Part shown: in pieces, positions 28,499-39,100 of the stretch
How positions within the stretch are numbered: the stretch's first letter is position 1
Layout: the number at the start of each line of letters is the position of its first letter
NCBI GenBank assembly: GCA_001630475.1
Contig: KV419398.1
Location: 98,453 to 162,452 of the forward strand
Reading direction: 5' to 3'
Length of the DNA: 64,000 nt
Source of the DNA: Sistotremastrum niveocremeum HHB9708
Taxonomy: Eukaryota; Basidiomycota; Agaricomycetes; Sistotremastrales; Sistotremastraceae
The notes under the pieces: model-generated
What the model was told of the DNA's origin: nothing
Databases searched by the model: none
The model's input: the letters and a program-made list of their open reading frames with translations, nothing else
Program-made: the position numbers and the translations under genes

Positions 28499-30527
28499 CT
28501 AGGCCGCAGTAGGCTTAACGTCTTCTGCCACGGTCGATGCTACAACCTGGGGTTCGCCGACCTCGAGTTCCATAATAGACACCCATGACCTCAAATGATG
28601 GACTTTCCTCAATTTGAGTCCAGCACCATCGAAAATCCTTTGGAATTCAGAAAGAGTACGTTCACAAGCTACCAAACCACATTAGCACAGTATTCAATTC
28701 GACGGAGAGGAGTTCAAGACGTACCATTCAATGCAGCCTCCATTGATACACCAAGCTGAAGAGGGAACAGACTTGAGACGCCGAAGTTCGCTGGTACGAA
28801 AGGTGGAGGTGCGATGGGCGTGTATGTTTTCTTGCCGGATAAAGCTTCGAGTTCTTTCACGATCACGGATTGTTCTTCTTCATCGGAAGAAAAGGAAGCA
28901 GGGGTAGCGGATCCGTTTTGCGTGGAGGTGTTGGCGGTGTGGACAGGGGTGACGATGTTGTCGATGACCAAGATGCGCGATTTCGGGCCGGCCGCTTTGG
29001 CGATTTGACTGAGAATTTCGATCTGAGGGTGGAAGGGACTATGAGTAAGTTATCTGGAAATGTAGGAGAGTGGGTGCGTACGCTTTGCTGCTCGGGCCAG
29101 TCATGACTACAGAGGCTCGTCAGGCGATGAGGGCGGTAAGAAGGATATAAGAGCTCACATGACCCATTTCAAAGTGTACACATATCCATCTCCCATGAGA
29201 GGCTGCTCGGTGAAGAAATCATGAGGCATCGCCCTAATGCGACCTTGTTGGAAAGCTTCAGGTAACGACTCCGCCATATTGGCAGCAGTGAATTTAACAG
29301 TTCCCGGGCGATCTTGAACGACGAATTTGAGTGAAGGAAGTCTATTTGCGTCCTTATTAGAAGCAGAATGCGGATCAAGGACCAAGCTTACGATTTGGCG
29401 AGTGCGACGGACATGCCACCGCGTCCTCCGCCGACATCGACAACGGTAGTGCCAGGTTCCAGGTCGTTCCAAGGATAATCGGCGACAATGGAATCCAAGA
29501 CAGAAGCTTCGAGGGCCTGCGTTAAGAGCATGGTGAGATTCGGTTGCGATACAATGAATGAGAGTAATATACGTACGTGGATCGCATGGGTGAAGCTGTG
29601 AAGCATGTCGGGATTGGAGTGAACGAGTTCGAAGAGATGTTTATCGGTATTGTTGCCAATCTGACATCCAGTGTGCAACGGTGACATGGAATATTTCCAT
29701 TCGGGTTTGACAACGGCTTCCGCTAAACCGCAGGCGTTTCGCAAGTAGAGATCGCTAGATGCAGAGTCAGATAAAAACTCAAATCGACATTATTCAAGGG
29801 AAACGCACGCGTGGTATCCGAAGTAGAAAGCAGAAGAATCCTTTCTCAAAACCTGCTCCATCTTCGTATTCTTAAAACGAGCTTCCTCCGTCTCCTCGAA
29901 CCAGCCGATGGTGCTCAACAATCTCATGGGAGCTGCGAGTTTTCTGGCGTCGACGTCGAGGACTTTTTGGAGTTCGGTGAGGGAGAGACCACGTTCGGGA
30001 TTTTCGCATTCGTGCAATGCGTCGACTACGCCGGTGCGAGCGATGACTTGAAGGGAGGCAGTGAGAGTTCCGGCATGGGTGATTTCGGTGAGTCGTTCGA
30101 AGGGAGATTGGAAAGTCGATTTGAGAACGCCCTGCAATTCAAGAAACCATTAGCTTCACCAATGCCACATTTTCGAAAGTCGAAGAATAATCACCAAAGT
30201 TGCTGAACTTGATGTCAGAAAGATAAGATAATCGCATCATGCAATAAGCGCCTACCTAGGATGGTTCTTTTGGCTTCGAAGAGTTTTGGTGAGGGTAGAC
30301 CGGACGTACTGAGGCAACGACGGGAACGATCAGCTGAGGCTCTGGAATTGAGAAAGAGAGGGTACAACGTACTCCAAGGGGTGAGAATATCTTGCGCTCG
30401 GAGGAGGAAGACCGCATTCAGCAGCTTCTGTTCGGAAAATTTTGATGGAGGATTCAAGGGTGTTAAGCAGAGAGTCAAGCTCTGCATCTGCGACCATGTC
30501 AAAGTGACCGTTGGGATAAGGTGCCAT
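28499..30527 (-). CDS. SAM-dependent O-methyltransferase (COMT-like)
   Basis: Transfers a methyl group from S-adenosylmethionine to a hydroxyl, typically phenolic, in the Methyltransf_2 family. The N-terminal dimerisation domain begins MAPYPNGHFDM and includes winged-helix-like sequence around 29.8-30.1 kb. The SAM-binding motif I is VVDVGGGRGGMSVALAK, and LKWVMHDWPEQ carries the conserved catalytic His of this family. The C-terminal part is SRILVIDNIV then LRKVHHLRSWVSIME. Exons at the 5' end are 30373-30527, 30256-30308, an 8-nt microexon 30196-30203, then from 30131; together they keep the frame through ILGATLGVLKSTFQSP. An acidic Ser-rich loop interrupts the last domain near 28.85-28.9 kb. 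It lies between the halogenase and the NRPS-like reductase, fitting O-methylation of a halogenated aromatic. Confidence 0.9.
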
Positions 30528-31502
30528 ATTGTACAGTGTGTAGGTGGATAGTCGCAGTGATCACTGGCAACGAGAACCGAGGGAAGGAAGTGGACGAGCG
30601 GTGAGATATTGACGTTATAAGGCCTGCGTAGCCGAAACATAGCGGAATTAAGAGAAGGAGCTGGGGATGCTTCTTTTTGCCCTGTTGTTCCCCTGTTGTC
30701 AGGGTGAGCGCGTAGTCCGATTTCGTTATGGTTATGCCCGAACATTCGCCTCGTAATCCTGACCCTGAACAAAAAGACATCAAACCACTATTGTCTTTTC
30801 CTGACCCAGACGCACAGTTGAATGTTTCAGGAAAACCCCTTCAAGTTCTAGGGCTTTGTTCGCTATCTGTTCGCCAGCGATGTTCACGAAATCGTAGAAG
30901 TTTGAAGGTGGCGCGTCAGGCACTGAGATTGCCCGGCCCGGCTTCTCGGCTTCAATCTGCTTATATCGATCACATCTTGCCGATCTAGATCTCGGAGATT
31001 AGCGTTTTAGGGACTATCCTGGGACAGCGAGACTATCCCAGGCCAGATTCGCTTACTGCAATAGCAGCTGTCATCACCCCAAGAAAGAGACATTCAAAGC
31101 ATCCTGCACTCGGTATTTCTAACCTCAACGTCGGATTTTGACATTGGCGATTTGGTGAGAAAGAAAGTTTTCGAACGATCTGAATCTCAGATCACTTGCA
31201 TTGTTCTATGAACAAAAAGAAATCAGGATCGGTCGTTATTCTAAGCGACAACTGTTGAACTGTATACCCACGAATGCGAAATTGACAATGAATCATCGTC
31301 GAAAGTAAGAAACGGAGTAGAATGCAAGTGCCTTGTGATTACGTGGAAAACAAGTGTGATCGAGTTCACAACGCCGACTTGGCCTCTTTCAATTGTCTTA
31401 GCTTGTCTTGTGACGACGCGCAGATTACGTGTGGCGTTCCGCTAACCCTGATCTGCTCTCCGTTAGTTCTTCAACGCGGCCAACGGCGACAGACCTTCCC
31501 AT

Positions 31503-33059
31503 TCATAGCGTAGTACGAATATCCAGTGGCTCGATGGTGGCTCGATGCGGCGCCGCCGCAGTTTGGGGAGAACCGGAATGAACGTCGGGTTGGAGAATCA
31601 GATAATCGCGTGTCGATCGACGGCCGGGGAGCAGCGTCATGGCATAATGAAAGATAAGCCCAATCGAGCGATGAGGCGGATGCCAGAATAATAAATTGCA
31701 TGTCAACAACACAGTCATCAGTGTCGAGTGAACAAGGTCAGCAACAGTGAGAACACCAGTAACCACGGTAGTAAGCCACTTCCGCGTACAAAGTTCAACA
31801 CGAGAAGCATAAGAATCGTGTCTTGTTTTTCGCCGAGATGAGCAGTTCAATTTCCAGAACCAAAGATAGAGTTTGATCATGCCACGGCGATCGCGAAGAG
31901 TATAGCAATAATTTTCCGAGGCACAGGAATTGATCAATCGCCCAACAGCGCCACAGGGGGCAGAGCGATGCATGACCAAAACGCCACAGGAGGTAGCACG
32001 AAGAGGGAGGGGAGGAATGCCGTTCTGAACGCTGAGCATGGTGCTGGGGGTGAAAATGTGGCGTTTCTCGGGCAGAACCGTGAACCGCACGCGCGGAGGA
32101 ATAGCGAGCCACTGAGTTGTTTCCGAAAGCGTAACTTCCTTCTCAGTGGCGCATGCCATTCTCGTCGAAATGATGAGAGAGATGAACTTCATACGCATGA
32201 GCATTAGCAGAAGCAGCGTTTTGCTGACGCGGCTGATTTCGGGCAATACGACTGAAGCATGGATTTCAGAACTGGACGGAATTCCGTAGGAGAAGATTGT
32301 AGGATTGTGTGAGAGGATAGGTGTCGCGGAAGGAGATCAGGACCGTCGAGGGGAGAGCTAGAAGCAGTGTGGCATGAGTGTCATGGTATAGTCTCATTTG
32401 GATGGAGGGACAGTAAGGTCAGCTACATCAGAGTCGAAGAGGAGTGAGAAGAATGCGGGATAGACCAATCAACGACGAGATGTGGTAACACCTCAAAATG
32501 CAAGCACATATCAGCACTAGTTGACCACGTTCAAGTGCCTAGACAGTGTTCGATGCGATGAGGCGCTGGGGCGTAGTCGAAGTCATGAGCCCAGAGGTCG
32601 TCAAGATCACAGGGTGCATAGTAAAGTTGACCGCATCGATTCTGAATTGTACAATCCGCGCATCCGGACCCATACCTTGCGATGATGCCAGCGCTTTCTG
32701 GAGTCCGAAGAGGTCGAACGATGATTGGGCGACCTGATCAAGCAGTCAAGCAAGTTGACTTATGGAGTTCTCAAGCACACAAGGTCATGATAAAGACAAT
32801 AATTCAGAGTGAATCGCATCTTCAAGTCACGAGGTACGCCTCAGAGGCTCAGGCTGGCCAAGGGTAGAGGAGGGTCGACTTTGCAGGACCTGGATGCACA
32901 CGATATCAAGAGATAAGAATGACTAAGAACATCCTCGTCGAGGGCCTCTTTCGATTCAAGCCTTTGGGACAACGGATTGTCGACCATATGTTTTAGAAAC
33001 CCAACGAGCCCTGAACGTTGGCCTGAACGCTGCGACGACGAAAGAAATGATTCCGACAT
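31503..33059 (-). pseudogene. Possible decayed membrane-protein gene
   Basis: Leftward coding-like pieces are scattered over this stretch. The best is near 31.6-31.8 kb, a hydrophobic run with WLTTVVTGVLTVADLVHSTL that resembles one helix of the basidiomycete seven-helix DUF6534 type. Further pieces lie near 32.55-32.74 and 32.84-33.06 kb. I could not connect them into one plausible reading frame with good splice sites. It may be an old gene remnant, or an intron-rich gene I failed to splice. Confidence 0.25.
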
Positions 33060-33425
33060 CCGATCCCGAGCCAGCTCTCTCCGAACCTGGCAGTAAGGCT
33101 CACCCTTACTGCAAGCTTGCTATCGACTTATTGAGGACCAGGTCTTCATTCATCCGTTCGGCTGTCCTTTATGACTTTTTAGATGACTTTGAGCCTCTCT
33201 GAATATTTATAAATTTATTGAGGCTCACCGTCGATGTGCGGCTCCCTGCTTGCGTCGAAATCATTCAGCCTATAGTATGTATTCCCGCTATCCATTATGA
33301 CTGATATGCAAAGAAATAGGTGACTATTTACTATGTAGCTTATACTCCTGACGCCTCTTCTGAAATGACGACTGGTCATTTTCCCAGCTCGTGAGTTTTC
33401 TTCAAAACATTCGTGCTACCAACAT

Positions 33426-34069
33426 ATGCATCCCATCGATCCGGAGAGATCCCCTCGTAGTCCACATCATCACCATCACGCGATCAAACCGATTCATCTC
33501 TCTTTCTTGACTCCGTCAGAAGATGATCTTCTATGGGCTCGTCTCTCCTCTGGAATCCTATGTCCTCTGAGACAATATTCTCCCGATCGACTAGCAGAGT
33601 TCCGTTCACTAAGACTGGCAATAACCAAGACTGTAGCATCTCGCACAACTGATAACCTCCGATCTTGATTCGTATGTCTAGAACACAGCCCCCACCTCTG
33701 TCAAGTCCACCTCCACCACCTCCGGTTCCCTGTCCCTTCTCTGCACCCCCAGCTCACACAGGTTAGCTGCGCTAGATCTACACGAATGCTCATCAGCTTC
33801 CTGGCTGTTATGAGTTTCAGTCAAGCGTTCATCGATTAGTCTCTCAGGCGCTATCCGATGACTCCGCGCTGTTCACTCTACTTGTTCATTCGTCGTCGTC
33901 AGATTCTCTGCCAAATCATGTACAAAGGTGCACGGATTGTGCTCCCGAGCCTCTGAAATCTCACCTTGTCAATGCGCAAGATTGGATAGAATTTCTGAGT
34001 GCCGCTCCTGGAACTAACTGTCGAGTCTCTTTGTCGTCGTCCTTCATACATGCGCAGTTCAAGGCATAA
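33426..34069 (+). CDS. Weak candidate multi-exon gene
   Basis: An 80-codon frame starts MHPIDPERSPRSPHHHHH and a second coding-like frame of about 75 codons ends at a TAA at 34069 (pieces SSVHRLVSQALSDD and NAQDWIEFLSAAPG). An intron such as 33633-33681, with GTAGCA donor, CTGAT branch-like site and TAG acceptor, could follow the first part. The middle join is unresolved: no single pair of introns keeps the frame. Function unknown. Confidence 0.3.
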
Positions 34070-34496
34070 TTATGTGACGATGGCTCAATCCGATATCACC
34101 AAGGAATCGAGACTGGCATCAACTTGTTCTCTAATTCTCCAACGGCGAAGTACGAATTAAAAAAAAATGTGACGTCGGCCCCTTCTCCGAACTCTGCACT
34201 CGGAGCTTGAGATTCCTTTCGCCTCTGCTGTCCTCCCACTCGCTTCATAACCTACTCCAACATATATTCTCCAACTACGGATCTATATGCATTACAGTAA
34301 CGACACTGTCAACGACACTCAGACTCTTCTTTCAGGACATTCGCCACTCGGACTCAGATTTTTCATTGACAGTACTGTACTGTATATGCTATCGAGGAAG
34401 CTGTTTCTAAATCGGGCCCCCGTACAATTCATCACCCCGTTTTTGCGAGGTCTCAGATCTCAGGCTGAGCATGAGGCTCGAGCGAGTTGAGCTTCT

Positions 34497-34520
34497 GCCT
34501 GAGCCTGAGCCTGAGCCTGA
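34497..34520 (+). repeat. GAGCCT hexamer repeat
   Basis: Four near-perfect copies of the six-base unit GAGCCT (read as GCCTGA) lie in a row in intergenic DNA; a simple microsatellite. Confidence 0.8.
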
Positions 34521-36199
34521 TGCATGTATGCTCGACGTTCAATGCTTCCATCCAGCCCTGCGTCGTCGATATCAACACTGGTACACAGTGCTCAGTGTTG
34601 AGTCGGATTTCGATCCGAGTTCTAATATGGTCGAATTTTATCGCGTTGAAGACAGCTCTTCCATCATACTCGTCTAAGTAGTCGTCAGCCCTGTCAAATC
34701 ATTTGTCTCATCTTCTGCTATGGTACTCTAATACTAATAATATATGCGTTGAAAATCCCAACCTCGGAGAACTGTCAAGATAGACGTGTCGTCTCGACGA
34801 TCCACAAGGCACCAAGCCCGCAAACAAACGATCCCCAACTCCTGACCCACACGACGTTCGCCAACCGAACCGACAGAACCGTCAGAAACTCAAAGAGAAG
34901 AGAACAGAAGAGAACCCGACGATCAGAACAGGCACAAACCTCACGTCACCCCAGCACCCTCCTCAGGGCCGTCGCGAATCCCAATTTCCAAAGAAATTAA
35001 TCTCGGCCGAAGCACCCGCTTGATTTATTCGATCGCGTTTCACATTCTCGCTTGGAGGAGGACCTAGATTGATGTCTGATGCATCGAACAGCCGATAAAT
35101 CGAGCGAGGGGATGGATTCGAGATCCGCACCCTTTTTCTCGATACACCAATCAATATATTCATGAACCGGTTTTGGGGGGTTTGAGGGTTTCTGATTGGA
35201 AATTCAGCAAATCAGCAACTCGAGAAATATCCGATTCGCTAGCATTTTAACGATATCGTGGAGGCGTTGGGATCGAGATTGGAGCATGCAGAGAGGTGGA
35301 GCATCGGATGTATCGTATATTTCCTAGATTTACAATGAGATCGGATGTATTTTCACCCCACAGATAGAGTAGAGATAGGAGCAGATAGGTCCCGAGCCCG
35401 ACTCCCGACCCCCGCCTTGCTGTGATATGATGCCGACGCCATATAAATATAGATCCCGCCCCCGTGATCATTTGCTACCGATGGGGGGACGGGATTCCCA
35501 CGCCCTTCGCACTTCGCTCTTCTACCGGGAAGAATCCGCGATCAGCAGCGAAGCTAGTGAGGGTAAAGCGAAGGTAATGCGGCATTGAAAGTGAAGGTAA
35601 GGAGGAGATTACGAGTCAGCTTACAGTCATAGTAGGTGTCATATCTCACTTCTAATTTCCTTCTGCGTTCGCTGCATGCATACAGTAGATTTGCTCGAGG
35701 TCGGAAGCAGGTTCGGGCGTTCGGCGGATCGGCATGGAGGTGTTTGGCATGTGCTGGGCCTGCTGCGCCACGTTTTGTGCTTCGACAGCGGGAGTTATTC
35801 CGAGTTCATCTCAAGCTACCGCATCCAACTATTATAACTGTAATGCTCTACATAGTACACATTCTCCTCAACGGCCGAGCATACATGAGCGTACAGATGA
35901 CACGAAAGCTGGATCGACGACGTAGAAGGATAGTAGTATCAGAAGAGAGAGAAATGTGGCCATGATGGTGTGGATGGATGGATGGAAAGGGAATAAAGGG
36001 ACCTTGATTCGGTTAGCGGTTAGCGATTTCTTTCTTCGTTCCTTTATTCCGCCGCTCGCTTGTCTTTCTTTACTTGATACCACTTGATACTTATCAAAGC
36101 ACTGTACTCACTAACTCTATCACAGTCACTCTCCTTACTTCACCGTTCGCCGTCAACGCGTTAACCTTTGTAGTACTCACTTCGTTCGTCGTCACCGCG

Positions 36200-39100
36200 A
36201 TGTCGCCCATCTCATCGCCCGACGCGCCCGACTCACCTCCTCAATCCCAAGAATCCACCAAGACGACGATGTCCCCCTCGCAACTAAAAATCCTCCAATC
36301 CTACCCGCACACAAAATTCCCGCACGCCTACCAAACGACTCAAGGTCTCCTCCTCCACCCATCCTTCATCCTCCCCCCACTCGACGGCTCAAAAGTCATG
36401 AACGAATTCATAGACTGGCATATGGATAATTCACCGGGTCATACATTCGCTTTACTCACTCCTGAGGGTGTTGAGAGTTCGTCTTTGATCAAGATTACTT
36501 ATGAGGAATGTAAGCCCCCCTTCCTCTCCTCTTTTGTGGTTTTGGAGGGATGTTGATGATGTGGTAGTGGGGAGGGCGGTACACTCTCTTGGAGCACAGT
36601 TTTTAGAACAAATCCCCCGCCCCGCGGGTGGACACCCGTTCGAAAATCCCAACGCGAAGCCCCAGATCGTAGGAATCCTAGCAAACATCGATGCACTCCT
36701 ATACGACCTCCTAATCCTCTCCCTCTGGCGCGCAGGATACACCCCATTCCCTCTCTCCCCTCGGAATTCCGTCGCTGCTCTTCGTCATCTCATGATAAAG
36801 ACAGGATGTGACGTTCTCATCGGAAGTATACCCGACGACGAAGAGGGAGGGAGGGGAAGCGCGTTGGAGATTGTTACGGAGAGATTGGTGGAGAGTTTAG
36901 ATGTTGATATCACACTTGTCCCAATCCCCGATATATTCGACTTCCTTCCTTCTCTCAATCCCTCTCTCCCCTCCTCCCCTCCAACTCTCGCGAATCCCCC
37001 TCCTTCTACCCCTTCTACCGATCCCGCGATCAACGGAGGAGAAGCAGAGGTTGAGAGACTTCCACCGATCCCGTATCCTCAGGCTCAATCCTGGACATCC
37101 ATAATAATCCATTCCTCAGGATCGACATCATTCCCTAAACCTATCTCATTCCCACAAAAACATACGTTGCAGTGGAGTCATTTTACGTGGTTTGGTGAAC
37201 AAGATCTCGGTACTCCGAGTCCTGCTCCTATCCTTCGCCAGAAGGATCTTGGGGACTCTGTCACCGGATTACGTGCTGACGGAGTCAAGGGCGACGCTGA
37301 GAATGAGAGTGGAGGAGGAGATGGAAATGGGGGAGGAGAAGTTGATGGTGGATGGAGCGGAGGAGAAGTAACGAGTTCTGGGATGAGTCTTCCAGGCTTT
37401 CATGCGATTGGCGTAGGGTGTCAAATCGGCGTTCCGTTCACTAGTAAGTCGACCGCAGAGAGACTTCCTTCCCCTCTCTCTTCTCCCTCTCTTATATTCC
37501 TCGTGTTCCTTCACCCTTCGTATCTCCTTTTTTCACTTCCTTTCCTCAACTTCAACATCATACTAACACCCTATCCCAGCCGGCGCCGTAGTATCCTATT
37601 TCCTCCCCACTAGGGGCAAAGGCCCAGTACCCCTAACAGCCCCCAACGTACTCGCAGGCATGGTCAATACGGGTGTCCGATACTCCTTCGGTCTGCCTAC
37701 TCATTTCGAGGTGCGCCTTCCTTTTTTTGTATGGAATGGAGGGGCTGATTGGGTGTGGTGGGAAGGAATGGAGTAATAGTGTTGAATGTATGGATAAGCT
37801 TCTTCCTCAAAAGGGAATGGTACGTATTCTTCCTATCTATCTCTCTTCGTCCTCTCCCCCGTCTTTCCATATTCATTCCACCACTTATCCTCCCTATCCC
37901 GCTATAATCCCATATCCATGTCCTTCTCCCGCTCTTTCCCCATGTCGGGCCCGCCCTTCATCCTACTTTCATCTTTCATACGCTTCTTCCCTCCTCATTC
38001 CGTTCGAGTCCCAATACTGACGACGCAAAATAGATAGTAGGCGGAGGCCCCCTCGCAGCTCCCTCCGGATCCCGCTTAATCCAGCATGGGGTGAACATAA
38101 TAACAGGCTACGGACTCACCGAAACAGCACTCATATGGACGAAATTCCCTCGTCGAAACCTGGGAGAGGACTGGCAATATGGATCATTCGCTTCGTTCGT
38201 CAAGGCTCGTTTCCGATTATTCTCCGCCTCCGAAGGGACCTACTTGGTCGATCTATTCGACGAGACCGAGTCGGGCGAAGGAGGGAAGGGAGAGGGTGGA
38301 GGTGAAGGGATAAAGCGAGGGTATGAACCGCCCGTCCGCAACGTGGAAGATGGCGGGAGAAAGGGGTTTTGCACGAATGATCTTTTTGTTAAACATCCCA
38401 CTAAGGAGGGGTTGTGGAAGATTGTAGGGAGGGCGGATGATCAGATCGGACATGCGAATGGGGAGAAGACGAATCCTGTTCCGATGGGTGAGTATTTTTC
38501 TCTACTGTCTCAATTTGTTTGTTTCCTTTCCTTTTCGCCTTTACTTTTCGGTTCTACTCTCCGTGGGTGCGGTGCGCTTTACTCCATTCGTTCAGTCGTT
38601 GTCTTCATTCCTTTTCTCTTCTCCTTTGCCTTTTCCTTTTCTGAATTCTTCATTCGAACTCTTCAGTTTCACGCTCCGTGCGTTGAGAGTTGTCTTTTCT
38701 TCTTTCCATCTCCTTCTTTCCTTCATTCCTTTCGATTTCTTGATTGCTTCTGACTCTTCTGGCGACTCTGGACACTGCGTTAAACTCAATTTCGATTTCG
38801 ATTTCGATTGCGATTGCGATTGCCATTGGGAACTTCATGCAGTCTGATGGGGTCCGACATGCGCAGAGGCTCTCAAGGCTCTGTCTTCGCCCCTATATCT
38901 TTGCTTTCCGTTCCTTGTTAGTTGGCAACCTCGCGAGCCGAACTTCTCCCTCTTTCGTCTCTATCTCCCTTTCTACTCGTTTTCGTAGCCCCAAATCGCG
39001 AGGATGTTCTTCATATTCGTTATCATACCACTTCACACTCGCCTCTTCCTACATTCCCTTCCTTCCTTCCTTCCTCCCGCCTATCTAAACCGAAACACAC

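Larger units (their letters stand above)
30528..36199. other. Long, mostly non-coding region
   Basis: About 5.7 kb between the divergent O-methyltransferase and NRPS-like reductase genes. Apart from the weak candidates at 31503-33059 and 33426-34069 I see no genes. The right end, 35.5-36.2 kb, must hold the reductase promoter. Confidence 0.4.

Noticed and set aside
37269-37514. Leftward frames inside the reductase gene
   Set aside because: They are shadows of a Ser/Pro/Gly-rich coding stretch on the other strand.
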